This document shows positions 1 through 8,195 of a DNA stretch of 34,291 bases, piece by piece; the first letter of the stretch is position 1; each line of letters starts with the position of its first letter. The notes below the pieces were generated by a model, which was not told the origin of the DNA, searched no databases, and saw only the letters and a list, made by a program, of their open reading frames with translations. Made by a program: the position numbers and the translations under genes. This stretch comes from an uncultured beta proteobacterium (lineage in GTDB: Bacteria > Pseudomonadota > Gammaproteobacteria > Burkholderiales > Burkholderiaceae_C). The stretch covers positions 1 through 34,291 of the forward strand of contig CAITQH010000170.1 of assembly GCA_903894475.1 (NCBI GenBank), in the 5' to 3' direction.

Positions 1-617
1 AAACCCATGCAGCGCAGGGCCGCAACGACCGACAGACCGGTGGCGAACCCTTCAACCAAGAAGGTCTCGACTGCGGTCCTATCGCCAAGTCTGAGAACTG
101 CACCTTTGGCCTTCATGCCGGGCAGCATCTTCTTGACCCACTGACGTGTTGGCTCGTCCCAATGAATAATCTGTGCACCGACCAATGCGTTGGACTTGAG
201 CTCCCGCATGGGAATAACCAGGTTGCCGTCGTTATCGACTGCCCCCTTCATCTCAGGAAAACCCTTGCGGATCAGATAGTCGTGCTCAGCAGCCTTTGTG
301 CTACGAATAATTTCGTCGGCGTGTGCTACAGCACGGCAGTGCATCTCGCTCCGATGTGCACGTGCCGTCTGACGGTTGACCGTCCAAGCGTCTTTCTCCG
401 CCTCCGTCCACGGCTGGGTGTTTGAATCGTTGAACCATTGCACCCTAGCCTCAGTTGACCAGTTGAAGACCCATCCGCGTTTGCCGTCCCAGAAATAAGC
501 GCCGTTGCATGAACGTGGCTTTTGGGTGGTGCCGCAACGACGGATGCGTTCATCTGCGCAGAGCCGGGTCGAATCAATTTCAACGCCATGAGCGCATGCG
601 AATTCGATGAAGGTCAT
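1..617 (-). CDS. Toprim-domain primase-like protein, N-terminal part (runs off the window)
   Basis: The frame is open from ATG at 617 to the window edge (about 205 residues visible). The N-terminal part contains DERIRRCGTTQKPRS and GAYFWDGKRGWVFNW, the sort of segment found in phage and satellite primase-like proteins. Near residue 190 is FLVEGFATGLSV, which matches the first Toprim motif with its metal-binding Glu. Proteins of this type make primers or act with a helicase at element replication origins. The start overlaps the stop of the upstream helicase gene as ATGA, so it is the fourth gene of a coupled operon. The C-terminal Toprim Asp residues lie outside the window, so activity cannot be judged. 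Confidence 0.8.
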   Translation of the reverse strand, partial: MTFIEFACAHGVEIDSTRLCADERIRRCGTTQKPRSCNGAYFWDGKRGWVFNWSTEARVQWFNDSNTQPWTEAEKDAWTVNRQTARAHRSEMHCRAVAHADEIIRSTKAAEHDYLIRKGFPEMKGAVDNDGNLVIPMRELKSNALVGAQIIHWDEPTRQWVKKMLPGMKAKGAVLRLGDRTAVETFLVEGFATGLSVVAALRCMG

Positions 618-2140
618 ATGGTCCTCGCTTTTGCGTACGCAATGTTCAGGCTCTTGATCTTGTTGCGAACCTCGCGTGTGACTTCGACATCGGGCGTCGA
701 TTCAAAGCTAGGCATGCGCACAGGCTTCTCGCCAGCAATGTTCAGATAGAGATTCCAGGCGCGGCCACGTTGCTTGTCAGTCTTGCTGTTTGCACGGGCG
801 TAGGAGCAGATTTGCGACCAGAGGTGTTTGCGGTCGTTGGCCAGCTTCTTCTTGCTCAGTACAAGCTCCTTCATTTCGCCGGGCAAGACCTCGATCGAGG
901 CGTGCGACGGATTCTCGTACCCACAGCTCATGCAGCGCTTGGCGAATGGCATGTAACCGCACTTTGGACACTCGGACACCTTGTGTTCGTCGTCTTTGCG
1001 AACTTTGCGGTCGAGCTTTTCTCCCGTGTCGAGGGAATCCAGACCATTGAAGTAGATGTCAGTTAAGTCGTCGGCGAAGCGATGAATGTTGCCGCTGTGA
1101 TCAAGAAGCAGGCAGTCCTGCTTGCCGGTGGACGGTGAACTGCGCAGGCCACGTCCCCACATTTGGATCGCAGTGGATAGAGACTTGCGCAGCGGCCGGC
1201 AATCGACAATGCAGCCGACGTCGGGCACATCGAAGCCTTTGGCAAGAGCCTCGACACTGATCAGGACACGCAGAGCCGAGGTCGGCTTTGTGTATTCCTT
1301 CAGTAAGGTCGCGCGTTCAGTTGCGGTGGTCTCGGACGTGAAGCATGCCGCCAGAACTCCGGCATCATTAAAGTGCCGGGCCAGTTCCTGACAGTGTGCG
1401 ATCGTCGCACCAAAGACAATGGTTTTCCTGTTTTGCCCGAATTTCAGCCATTCGGAAACTACGTCACCAATGATCTCCATACCGCGCTGTTCAGCGGCCT
1501 TGTCGGTCCACTCGCCAGCGCCCGTATCGGCCCCCGTCATATCTGTCAACTTGCAGGAGAAGACCCGCATCGGCACCAGCACGCCCGATTTAGTCAGTTC
1601 GTGCATCGTGGTCGCGTTGACCAAATTGGTAAAGAGCTTTCCAAGGCCGGGGCTGAAAGGCGTGGCGCTCAGGCCAATGCAGGCGGCTTTGGTTTGTGGG
1701 ATGTAATCGGTCCATACCTTGTGTTGGGTATGGCACTCGTCTATGACGATCACGTCAGCGTCAGGCCAGTAGTCGCGCTTTGCCAAGGTTTGCGCGCTGG
1801 CAATCTGAAACCGCAGCGATGGGTCACGACGCCAATGGTCGGCCTGGATGATGCCGTGAGCAGAAAGCCCGTAGCTGTCGGCAACCTGGCTGGTCTGATC
1901 GATTAGCGTCGCTCGGTCGCAAACAAAGACTACTCGCTTGCCCTTTGCCAAAGCCTCTTGCGCGATCCTCAACGCGATATTGGTCTTCCCGGCACCGGTC
2001 GGGGCCATCAGACACTGGTTTTTGTGGTTGTTCTTGAAGCCCTGGCGCAGGGCCTCGTGTGCCGTCAACTGGAACGGACGAGGCGGTGGAAAACCAGTGG
2101 AAACGTAGTTTGGTGCATGGGGAAACAGGGAAGAGTTCAT
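614..2140 (-). CDS. SF2 DEAD/DEAH-type helicase with C-terminal zinc ribbon
   Basis: The 508-residue protein has the SF2 helicase motifs in order: Walker A APTGAGKT at residues 46-53, DECH at 134-137, SAT at 158-160, and motif VI QMWGRGLR at 326-333. A four-cysteine zinc ribbon (Cys 391, 394, 403, 406) follows. The core resembles the SSL2/UvrB-like helicases of COG1061. It probably unwinds DNA for element replication or replication restart, with the Toprim protein encoded next. The start overlaps the ParB-like stop by 4 bases (ATGA), and its own stop overlaps the Toprim start the same way. No nuclease domain is visible, so it is not a complete restriction subunit. Exact substrate is unknown. 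Confidence 0.85.
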   Translation of the reverse strand: MNSSLFPHAPNYVSTGFPPPRPFQLTAHEALRQGFKNNHKNQCLMAPTGAGKTNIALRIAQEALAKGKRVVFVCDRATLIDQTSQVADSYGLSAHGIIQADHWRRDPSLRFQIASAQTLAKRDYWPDADVIVIDECHTQHKVWTDYIPQTKAACIGLSATPFSPGLGKLFTNLVNATTMHELTKSGVLVPMRVFSCKLTDMTGADTGAGEWTDKAAEQRGMEIIGDVVSEWLKFGQNRKTIVFGATIAHCQELARHFNDAGVLAACFTSETTATERATLLKEYTKPTSALRVLISVEALAKGFDVPDVGCIVDCRPLRKSLSTAIQMWGRGLRSSPSTGKQDCLLLDHSGNIHRFADDLTDIYFNGLDSLDTGEKLDRKVRKDDEHKVSECPKCGYMPFAKRCMSCGYENPSHASIEVLPGEMKELVLSKKKLANDRKHLWSQICSYARANSKTDKQRGRAWNLYLNIAGEKPVRMPSFESTPDVEVTREVRNKIKSLNIAYAKARTI

Positions 2141-3039
2141 ACATCCTCCGTTTGATGGTCCACAAGCGCCGCTGTCAATTGTTGTTGCAGCAACTTGATT
2201 TGGTAGTCGCGCTTCTTTACGGTCTGGATAGCCTCGTTCGCGCGATTCATGGCTCCGTCGCGGGCGATTCTGAGGCTTGCAACTTCAAGGTTGAGACGCT
2301 TGATCACCTCAAACGATTCGACCAGTTTTTCGTCAGAGTCCAGCAGCTTTTGCATGGCCAGGCGGTCTGCAACTTCGGCTGCCTCTTGTGCTCCCAGCTC
2401 ATCAGCATCAGGCACGCAGTCGGGTTCTGCTTCTACTTCTACTGGAATTTCACGATAGACAACGTCCTGCATTGGGCTGGCAGGTTTGGCCTTTGGCAGC
2501 GGTTTGTGGATAGCGGCAGCCTGTTCTGACTTGGACAGCTTGGCTATGACTGCTGCCTTTGGAAGCCCGATTTCGCCACTCAGCACAGCGGCTTGAACCT
2601 CTGGCACTGCGTTTGTTTGAACGGCCTTGGCCTGTGATATGGTGTTTGCGTGTACGCCAGCAAGCTCTGCAAGTTGGGCGTTCGTTTTAACCTCACACTC
2701 AGTGTGACCTTCTTTACGGTGGGACGGGTGCCAAGCGTAGATGGCCGTTATTGCCATCGCAATCTGTGCTGCGGTCAGGTTCCTGCGGCAGGCTTGTGAC
2801 TTAGCAAAGTCTTGCTGGTCAACACCATCATCCAATTCAACGTAGGGGCATGGCAGCCCGACTTCATTTGCTGCGATGTAGCGGTGCCAGCCGTCGATCA
2901 CCATGTTTTCGTGCAGGGTGATTGGGTTTTGCACGCCGATGTTGTTGATGCTGTCCTTAAGTGAAAGGAATTCCGCGTCAGTCATTGCAGGGAATACTGC
3001 GCTCAGTGGATGCCGCTGGAGATTAGGTGCGGCGTTCAT
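2137..3039 (-). CDS. ParB/Srx-fold N-terminal domain protein with coiled-coil tail
   Basis: The 300-residue protein begins with a ParB N-terminal-type fold: LKDSINNIGVQNPITL, then VIDGWHRYIAANEVGLP (the DGxHR box), then QACRRNLT. A helix-turn-helix follows (NAQLAELAGVHANTISQAK). The last 70 residues are heptad-like and charged, probably coiled coil. Chromosomal ParB binds parS and hydrolyses CTP. Here there is no ParA neighbour, so a regulatory or replication role in element A is more likely than partition. The TAATG junction with the AlpA-like gene and ATGA with the helicase gene show translational coupling. The Shine-Dalgarno sequence GGAGAGG lies within the end of the upstream gene. Confidence 0.8.
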   Translation of the reverse strand: MNAAPNLQRHPLSAVFPAMTDAEFLSLKDSINNIGVQNPITLHENMVIDGWHRYIAANEVGLPCPYVELDDGVDQQDFAKSQACRRNLTAAQIAMAITAIYAWHPSHRKEGHTECEVKTNAQLAELAGVHANTISQAKAVQTNAVPEVQAAVLSGEIGLPKAAVIAKLSKSEQAAAIHKPLPKAKPASPMQDVVYREIPVEVEAEPDCVPDADELGAQEAAEVADRLAMQKLLDSDEKLVESFEVIKRLNLEVASLRIARDGAMNRANEAIQTVKKRDYQIKLLQQQLTAALVDHQTEDV

Positions 3040-3422
3040 TACTTCACCTCTCCCGAACTCTTAAATCGATTGGGCGAGATGGTAGTGGCTGCAGGTTTCA
3101 GCCCATGGTGACAATCGGCCTTCTTTCCGGTCAGACGTTTGTCGGCTTTGTCGCGGTGGGTGGTGGTCGTATTGGGCTGCCCCAACTTGGCAGATTCTGG
3201 TACACCAGGTTGAGCAACGGAGACGCTGGTGTCGTTAAGACTTGGGTTTTCCGCCGCCTCCAGACCGCGTTGCCAATCTTCTCCAGCACGGGGACTAATA
3301 TAACGACGGCGGCCCACTCGGTAGGTGGCGAGGCTGCCGCTGGCGATTTCCTCGTACAACTTCGTTCTACCGATGTCGTAGAGTTCTAAAAATGTTTTGA
3401 TACTGTAGGCTTGCTTGTTCAC
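3039..3422 (-). CDS. AlpA/excisionase-like HTH protein
   Basis: From a GTG start at 3422 the protein is 127 residues. The first 50 residues (YSIKTFLELYDIGRTKLYEEI ending VGRRRYIS) match the winged HTH of AlpA and excisionase proteins, which regulate integrase or early genes of satellites. The rest is polar and low in complexity. GTG is preferred because AGAAGGGG lies six bases upstream. The in-frame ATG at 3455 lies inside a palindrome (3447-3475) that is better read as an operator. The gene heads the operon AlpA, ParB-like, helicase, Toprim, so it is a plausible master switch for element A. Confidence 0.75.
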   Translation of the reverse strand: MNKQAYSIKTFLELYDIGRTKLYEEIASGSLATYRVGRRRYISPRAGEDWQRGLEAAENPSLNDTSVSVAQPGVPESAKLGQPNTTTTHRDKADKRLTGKKADCHHGLKPAATTISPNRFKSSGEVK

Positions 3423-3446
3423 GTTCGGCCCCTTCTGTAGGCTTCT

Positions 3447-3475
3447 GGTGTTCATTAACCCTTTAATGAATCACC
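3447..3475 (-). promoter_or_regulatory. Palindromic operator candidate upstream of the AlpA-like gene
   Basis: TTCATTAACCCTTTAATGAA at 3451-3470 is a perfect 8-bp inverted repeat around CCCT. It is extended by GGTG and CACC on the outside with one extra base on one side. It lies just upstream of the preferred GTG start of the first gene of the leftward operon. Autoregulation by the AlpA-like protein is inference. A hairpin in the leader RNA is the alternative. Confidence 0.5.
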
Positions 3476-3934
3476 ATGAACAGATTGGGCGCGAACCCGG
3501 GCAGTTTTCAAGAGCGGTATCCAGTTCTACAAAACCCGCATGGATATTGGGCTGCAGCCCGATTTCCTCAAAAACTAGTTTGAGAGTTTTTCGGTTTTAC
3601 TGGCATGGAGACTCAGCCGAAGCTGAAAGACGTCTACTGGCCTGTCTATCGGATGAGACAGCAGCCGGGAAGTTTTTCTCAGGTGTCCGCAAGTTTGACC
3701 GACACCCAATGACAACGCGCTGGCGTGGCCCAATTTATCAAAATCAAAAACTTGTATGAGGCATTGCGACGCCGATACGAAAGGCGTGCAGGCATGAAAG
3801 GACTGAGGACTCGTCCTACTCGTTAAGGATGGTCTGCACAACCCCCGCAAATGCGAGAGTTGATGGTCAAACAGTTATTCAATGAATCACAAAACGCGAT
3901 TTCATCGAAATTCTGAGCATATTGGCTCGGATGC
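3476..3934. other. Gene-free stretch with two short inverted repeats
   Basis: No convincing coding region is seen on either strand. GGGCTGCAGCCC at 3549-3560 is a perfect palindrome. CTCAAA at 3567-3572 pairs with TTTGAG at 3579-3584 and is followed on the + strand by a T run, like a weak terminator. The stretch probably holds the promoter of the leftward operon and degraded DNA left of the insertion sequence. Confidence 0.5.
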
Positions 3935-4283
3935 GACACCTTTTTGCGTATTTGACGGGCTACTTCCCACTTTGCAGGCGCACTCATCCCATAGCACCCT
4001 GAATAATCCGCTTTCTGGCCATCCACAAGTTACTCAAGGCAAACAGTGTTACCAGTTGAGCGGTGTTCTTGGCCACCTTTGGCACCAGCGCCACTGGGCG
4101 CAAAAGGCTGAATCAAACCGACAAGCTCCGTCCAGGGTAGAACCAGGTTCATCTCGTCAAGGAACACGCGTTTACGCGTGCGCTTAATGACAAGCTCAAA
4201 TCCGGTGGTGGCAAGGCTGATTTGTTTCATTTCCGTTTAACGTCCCGGCATCTCGTTGGATGTCAGGGTTTTGCAGAGTGTCC
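3935..4283 (-). mobile_element. Internally deleted IS5-family remnant
   Basis: Reading leftward from ATG at 4230, about 53 codons match the IS5 transposase N-terminus (MKQISLATTGFEL, FLDEMNLVLPWTELVGLI). The text then breaks and, in another frame down to a stop at 3984, continues with NTAQLVTLFALSNLWMARK, the typical IS5 transposase C-terminus. The whole catalytic middle is missing. GGTTTTGCAGAGTGTCC near 4267-4283 and GCGACACCTTTTTGC near 3934-3948 may be the eroded terminal repeats. At about 350 bp it is roughly a third of a full IS5 element. It cannot make transposase but could in principle be moved in trans. The ends are approximate. Confidence 0.7.
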
Positions 4284-4945
4284 TTAAAACTGCATCCTAC
4301 AAGTGCCTTCAAGATTGTTCCTGGATCGTACGCCTTCAACTTGCCACGATTGAAGATCTTATTCGCCAGCATTCGTTTTGAGATTTCAGCGGAAAGTAGC
4401 CCCCTCTTTAGCTTCAGTTGGGGTTTCTCTTTGAGAATTTCACGCGCAAAGTAGCGGGCTGGTGCGTACCAAGCGTAGTTTGGTGGCGAGTCCGCCGGAT
4501 TCTCAGCTAGCCATGGCCGTGGTGTTATTTCTTTGAGCCGTTCAAGTTCCTTCTGGTTTCTTTGGGTCGATGCCTTTTCATCATCAATGTTTGGAGAGTC
4601 TTCCGACTTCGTCTGTGTGGATTGAAGGGCGTTATCGACAACCAAAAACCTGATTTCGCGGTCTACAAAGACGGTGTTTAAGTCGCCGATCGAAAGAACG
4701 CAACTATCCGGGAATTGCAGAAGGTGGTCAAGTTGTTCATGCGGAATCGGTTCCCTTGTTAACTGATATCGCGGCGTGATGAGCCGGTTGGCTGCGGCGA
4801 TTAGCAATTCATTCATTGCGAATTGAGCGCAGCCATATCTTTGCATATCGTCATCAGGGAGAGGGTGCAAAAAGTCGGCAAACCTCTTAACTGCTGTCGT
4901 CAGCGAGAGGTACGTCGTTTCAGCGGTCAGGAGAATGTTTTCCAT
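4196..4945 (-). CDS. Hypothetical element protein, C-terminus replaced by the IS5 remnant
   Basis: I do not recognise this 249-residue protein. It starts at ATG 4945. The N-terminal half is helical and neutral. A charged linker rich in Lys, Asp and Gln follows (about residues 110-135). The C-terminal part, PPNYAWYAPARYFAREIL then LLSAEISKRMLANKIF, is basic and could bind DNA. From about residue 222 (DTLQNPDIQ to the end) the reading frame uses insertion-sequence DNA, so the native C-terminus is lost. It sits between the integrase and the AlpA-like gene of element A, where accessory or control genes usually lie. It may be inactive. Confidence 0.6.
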   Translation of the reverse strand: MENILLTAETTYLSLTTAVKRFADFLHPLPDDDMQRYGCAQFAMNELLIAAANRLITPRYQLTREPIPHEQLDHLLQFPDSCVLSIGDLNTVFVDREIRFLVVDNALQSTQTKSEDSPNIDDEKASTQRNQKELERLKEITPRPWLAENPADSPPNYAWYAPARYFAREILKEKPQLKLKRGLLSAEISKRMLANKIFNRGKLKAYDPGTILKALVGCSFKDTLQNPDIQRDAGTLNGNETNQPCHHRI

Positions 4946-5143
4946 GGGTTCTCATCATTTCCTTCGATGACCACAGTAGACAGGCCAGAGAATGCGCGTA
5001 ATGCAGTTTCAGGGGCTAGCCGTGGCAGATGAAATTATTCTTGTTGAAACTGGAACGTTACTATGATTTCGGACAGAAGGTAACGAAAAGAGAGGTGGTT
5101 TTCGCCGTCTGATCACTCGTCGCTGTAATCAGGATTTGGTGTA

Positions 5144-6325
5144 TTACAGCGCCAGCTTGCCCAATGCATCAGCGGCATGGTCGCGAAGCAGATGACCATA
5201 GTGTTTTTCAATCATGGCTAAGCTGGTGCCGCTAAGTTGGGCCACAGTCATTGTGTCCAGGTGGTGCAAGGCGATTAGGTCGGTTATGGCGGAGTGCCGC
5301 AGGTTGTAGGCAACAGCATCAACCGGCAACTGGGCGGCCTTGGCAGCGTCCTTGAACGGGTCCTTCCACGAATCCTTGTTCCAGAATTTGCCGTCGGCGC
5401 GAGCCAGAAGTGGTGCTGCTGGTAGTTTGCCTTTGGCTTGTGCCGCAAAAAATGCTGCCGTTGACTTTGGCAGTCCGATTTTTCGATCTTTACCGGCCTT
5501 GTCCTTACCGACCGTCAACACCCCCAAACGCTTGTCGAAGTGACCTGCCGTCAGTGCGGCCACAGCGCCAGGGCGTAATGGGACCAGCGACAAGGCCGAG
5601 ATGAACGCTGCCAGATCAGTCGGTGCGTTTTTGATCAGTGCGCGCCGCTGCTTGATGTCCAGATAGCACTCGCGGCGCTTGTCCGCGTCCTTGATTGGCT
5701 TTAGTTTGATCTTCCATGCGGTGTCGTTGGTTGCGTGACCGTCTTCCAAGGCCAGATTCAACGCAGCCTTGAGTACCGCCATTTCCCGATTGATGGAACT
5801 GGCCGCACGGACATTTGTTGACGTCTTGGTCTTGTCTTGTGGGATCGTCGGTGACTTGACCAGTTTGTTGCGCCAGTCGTTCATCATGCCCGGTGTGAGC
5901 TTCATTATTGGGGTGTTGCTTAACTTCACGTCCGAGTAGACCCATCGGCGAAACCGGCCTTTCGCATCCTTGGCAGCGCCATCCTTCTTTGCGTCCTCCA
6001 ATTTCGTGACGTATGCCTTGCAAGCCTGCTCTACAGTCAAAACACCATTCGATCCACCTGCGTCAAGGTGAGCCGACCAGTCACGCGCTGCCTTTTGTGC
6101 CGCGTCGAAACGCTTGTTGTCGGGTAAATCGGAAAAGTCACCCAGAGAATGATATTTTTGTTTTTCAGTTGAGTCGTCCAAGACTCTGAATATCCAGGTG
6201 CCGCCCGGCCCGTCGATCATCTTCCGGTAGCCGAGGAACGCACCTTTCTCGATGCGGTGCCAGTATGGTTCGCGCCTGATTTTGAGCTTGTCTCGCGCCG
6301 TGACTGAATCGATCTTCGTTGCCAT
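5144..6325 (-). CDS. Tyrosine recombinase integrase of element A
   Basis: The protein is 393 residues from ATG 6325; 22 further upstream residues are open but MATKIDSVTARDKL is the usual start type. The catalytic domain shows LRPGAVAAL (first Arg, residue 251), YNLRHSAITDL (second Arg 343, with Tyr in place of the usual His at 340) and EKHYGHLL (nucleophile Tyr 376). The N-terminal part resembles the arm-binding and core-binding region of P4-type integrases. It should recombine attP with the tRNA 3' end lying 140 bases upstream of it. It is transcribed away from that site, into element A. Confidence 0.88.
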   Translation of the reverse strand: MATKIDSVTARDKLKIRREPYWHRIEKGAFLGYRKMIDGPGGTWIFRVLDDSTEKQKYHSLGDFSDLPDNKRFDAAQKAARDWSAHLDAGGSNGVLTVEQACKAYVTKLEDAKKDGAAKDAKGRFRRWVYSDVKLSNTPIMKLTPGMMNDWRNKLVKSPTIPQDKTKTSTNVRAASSINREMAVLKAALNLALEDGHATNDTAWKIKLKPIKDADKRRECYLDIKQRRALIKNAPTDLAAFISALSLVPLRPGAVAALTAGHFDKRLGVLTVGKDKAGKDRKIGLPKSTAAFFAAQAKGKLPAAPLLARADGKFWNKDSWKDPFKDAAKAAQLPVDAVAYNLRHSAITDLIALHHLDTMTVAQLSGTSLAMIEKHYGHLLRDHAADALGKLAL

Positions 6326-6404
6326 GATATTCTTTGAGTACGGAAATAGTACGGAATTTATATGCGAATTATCGAGCACACTGGCGAACAACGCAATCGT
6401 TAAG

Positions 6405-6417
6405 TTGTTGATTTATA
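6405..6417 (+). repeat. TTGTTGATTTATA copy 1, left of the tRNA 3' half
   Basis: This 13-mer also occurs at 6523-6535 and 24048-24060, always within about 90 bases of a tRNA-derived att sequence and in the same orientation. It may be an integrase arm-type site shared by both elements. That role is inferred from position. Confidence 0.55.
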
Positions 6418-6464
6418 TACAGTTATGAATTTTGACGAACAATGAAAAAGTATATTTCCCTTCG

Positions 6465-6509
6465 TTCGCAATGCAGAGGTCGTGAGTTCGATCCTCATCC
6501 TCTCCACCA
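6465..6509 (+). other. tRNA 3' half (Ala-like, possible CGC anticodon), junction att site of elements A and B
   Basis: The segment reads as the 3' half of a tRNA: anticodon loop TTCGCAA (CGC at 6467-6469), stem TGCAG, variable AGGTC, T arm GTGAG-TTCGATC-CTCAT, acceptor CCTCTCC, discriminator A, then CCA at 6507-6509. The bases before it (TTTCCCTTCG) do not pair with TGCAG, so the 5' half is absent. Tyrosine integrases commonly cross over in tRNA anticodon or T loops and leave such a 3' copy. Here it would be the right end of element A and the left end of element B. The isoacceptor is uncertain because bases before the crossover could be element DNA. Confidence 0.75.
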
Positions 6510-6518
6510 CCAATCACT

Positions 6519-6535
6519 TAACTTGTTGATTTATA
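6519..6535 (+). repeat. 17-bp terminal direct repeat of element B, left copy
   Basis: TAACTTGTTGATTTATA is identical at 24044-24060. It lies just inside the left att sequence and includes the 13-mer found also at 6405. It is a probable integrase-binding arm site or part of attP. Confidence 0.65.
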
Positions 6536-6570
6536 AATAGTTTTATAAAAATCAACAGGTTGCAATCGGG

Positions 6571-6596
6571 AAGTGGTGCACAATGGTGATGCACAA
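6571..6596 (+). repeat. 26-bp terminal direct repeat of element B, left copy
   Basis: A perfect 26-bp match to 24000-24025, same orientation, beginning AAGTGGTGCACAATGGTGAT. It contains GTGCA and TGCAC half-sites. It overlaps an in-frame GTG upstream of the integrase, which argues that the true integrase start is the later ATG. It is probably an arm-type integrase site. Confidence 0.7.
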
Positions 6597-6611
6597 CTAC
6601 CCCTGATTGAC

Positions 6612-8195
6612 ATGCGAATCGCCTCAAATTTGACACAACGCGGTACGGTTTGGTACTTTCGCGCCAGAGTACCTGAACATCTTGTCACCGAGTTTGGCCG
6701 GAAAATGGTCTCGGTTTCGTTGAAAACCGGCGACTTGAATACTGCAAAACTCCGCGCGCGCCGCCGACGCGAAGAACTGGACCGCGCCTTCGAGGCGCTC
6801 GAGCCTAATTCCACACGTCCGGACGACGCTTTTCGCGGCACGGCCCTGCATATGTCAGAGGAAGAAATTGCGCAGCTTTGCGAGCGATACAAAGTATCAA
6901 CGCTTGTAGAAGATGAGAGGCTGCGCGTCAACGGTATCTCCAGCAATGCACGGACGCTTGACCTTGATATTTTTGAAAGTGGACTTCCGGTTTTGCGGGA
7001 GTCATATGCCCGTGGTGATTTGTCCGGTGTTTACCCAAGTCTCAAGAACTTTCTGAAGAAGATTGACCTAAAAATTCACCGGCAGTCCCCCGCGTTCGAA
7101 CTGTTGGCGCGACGATTTCAATTAGTGGAAATCCAGACTTTCGAAGCAATTCAACAACGTCGCCTGGGTGTAGCTGTACCGATGCCCGCAGCGCCGTCAG
7201 TTTCACTCACAGTAGATGGTGTCTATCGCAGCTGGCTCATTCAGAAAAAATCACGACTACCAAAAACTGTTCGTGCTTTCGAACAAGCTTTTGAAGAATT
7301 CAAGAGCCGCTGCGACGTTTCGGCGGCACGCTCGATTGAGAAGAAGCACGCGGTCCAATTCCGGAACAAACTGTTTGACGAGAATAAATTGTCCGCGCGC
7401 ACGGTATCCAAACACTTGAGTTTTTTACGCGCTGCATTCCAGTGTTCTGTCGATGACGGCGTGCTTGAAGTAAATCCATTCAACGGCGTCAAAGTTGCCG
7501 AGGATGAGCAGGAGCAAAGGACAAAAGCCCGGGTTCCGTTTTCAGTTGCCGAACTCCAGAAAATCTTCACCAGTGATATCTATCAGACTGGTTATGTTGC
7601 ACGCCCAAGTCTCGGAGACGCCTGCTATTGGTTACCGCTATTGGCACTTCACTCTGGCGCCCGACTTGAAGAGCTGGCACAGCTTGGTTCGGACTCGATT
7701 TTGGAGCATCCGAAGTTCGGCTGGTATTTCAAAATTCGAACGGAAGGTACCAGGCGGGTAAAAAACAAGAATTCTTGGCGCAACGTTCCGGTGCACCCGT
7801 CGCTGCTGAAATTTGGTTTCTTGCAGTACGTCACGAAACGTACCGGACAACTATTTCCAGCGTTGAAAGCGGACAAGTACGGTAAGGTCGGCACAGTCTT
7901 TTCAACCTGGTTCGGCTTGCACCTTACGACACTTGGCATTGTTGACGAGCGCAAGGTATTCCACTCGTTTCGGCATACGTTCATTCAGGTATGCAAAACC
8001 AAGTCGCTGCAAATTCCACCGGAGGTTCGGGAAGCCATGGTCGGTCATGTTTCCGCCGATAAGATTTCAGCGGAGTACGGGGAAGACTTTTATCCCCTTG
8101 ACCCGCAGGTTTTGGCAATGAAATGCATCGACTTCAGCGGCCTCGAATTGGGGCATTTGGTTAAGTCAAAGCCAAGCCAGGAAATTGCCAAGTAG
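6612..8195 (+). CDS. Tyrosine recombinase integrase of element B (DUF6538-type N-terminus)
   Basis: The 527-residue integrase starts at ATG 6612 (MRIASNLTQRGTVWYFRARVP), the usual beginning of this family. The N-terminal segment LKTGDLNTAKLRARRRREELDRAFE is the DUF6538-like region. The catalytic residues are Arg 351 (GARLEEL), His 451 and Arg 454 (HSFRHT), His 479 (VGH) and Tyr 489 (AEYGEDF), all present. It should catalyse insertion and excision at the tRNA 3' end that lies about 100 bases upstream. It is not related closely to the integrase of element A, so the two elements entered the same tRNA independently. Confidence 0.9.
   Translation: MRIASNLTQRGTVWYFRARVPEHLVTEFGRKMVSVSLKTGDLNTAKLRARRRREELDRAFEALEPNSTRPDDAFRGTALHMSEEEIAQLCERYKVSTLVEDERLRVNGISSNARTLDLDIFESGLPVLRESYARGDLSGVYPSLKNFLKKIDLKIHRQSPAFELLARRFQLVEIQTFEAIQQRRLGVAVPMPAAPSVSLTVDGVYRSWLIQKKSRLPKTVRAFEQAFEEFKSRCDVSAARSIEKKHAVQFRNKLFDENKLSARTVSKHLSFLRAAFQCSVDDGVLEVNPFNGVKVAEDEQEQRTKARVPFSVAELQKIFTSDIYQTGYVARPSLGDACYWLPLLALHSGARLEELAQLGSDSILEHPKFGWYFKIRTEGTRRVKNKNSWRNVPVHPSLLKFGFLQYVTKRTGQLFPALKADKYGKVGTVFSTWFGLHLTTLGIVDERKVFHSFRHTFIQVCKTKSLQIPPEVREAMVGHVSADKISAEYGEDFYPLDPQVLAMKCIDFSGLELGHLVKSKPSQEIAK

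Larger units (their letters stand above)
1..6509. mobile_element. Integrative element A (right part only), satellite-like
   Basis: The segment has an integrase at its right end next to a tRNA 3' half. To its left is a leftward operon of AlpA-like, ParB-like, helicase and Toprim proteins that runs out of the window. This set is typical of P4-like satellites and phage-inducible islands. No structural, packaging or conjugation gene is visible, but the left end is outside the window, so the class is inferred. An intact tRNA is expected beyond the left edge. Confidence 0.7.

Noticed and set aside
3415-3759. Open frames of 91-114 codons in 3415-3850
   Set aside because: No ribosome site, no family likeness, and they overlap a palindrome and the start of the leftward operon.
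4196-6325. Reading element A as a conjugative element
   Set aside because: No relaxase, coupling protein or mating-pair genes are visible in the part present.
6465-6509. A complete tRNA gene
   Set aside because: Only the 3' half is present; upstream bases do not form the anticodon, D or acceptor 5' strands.
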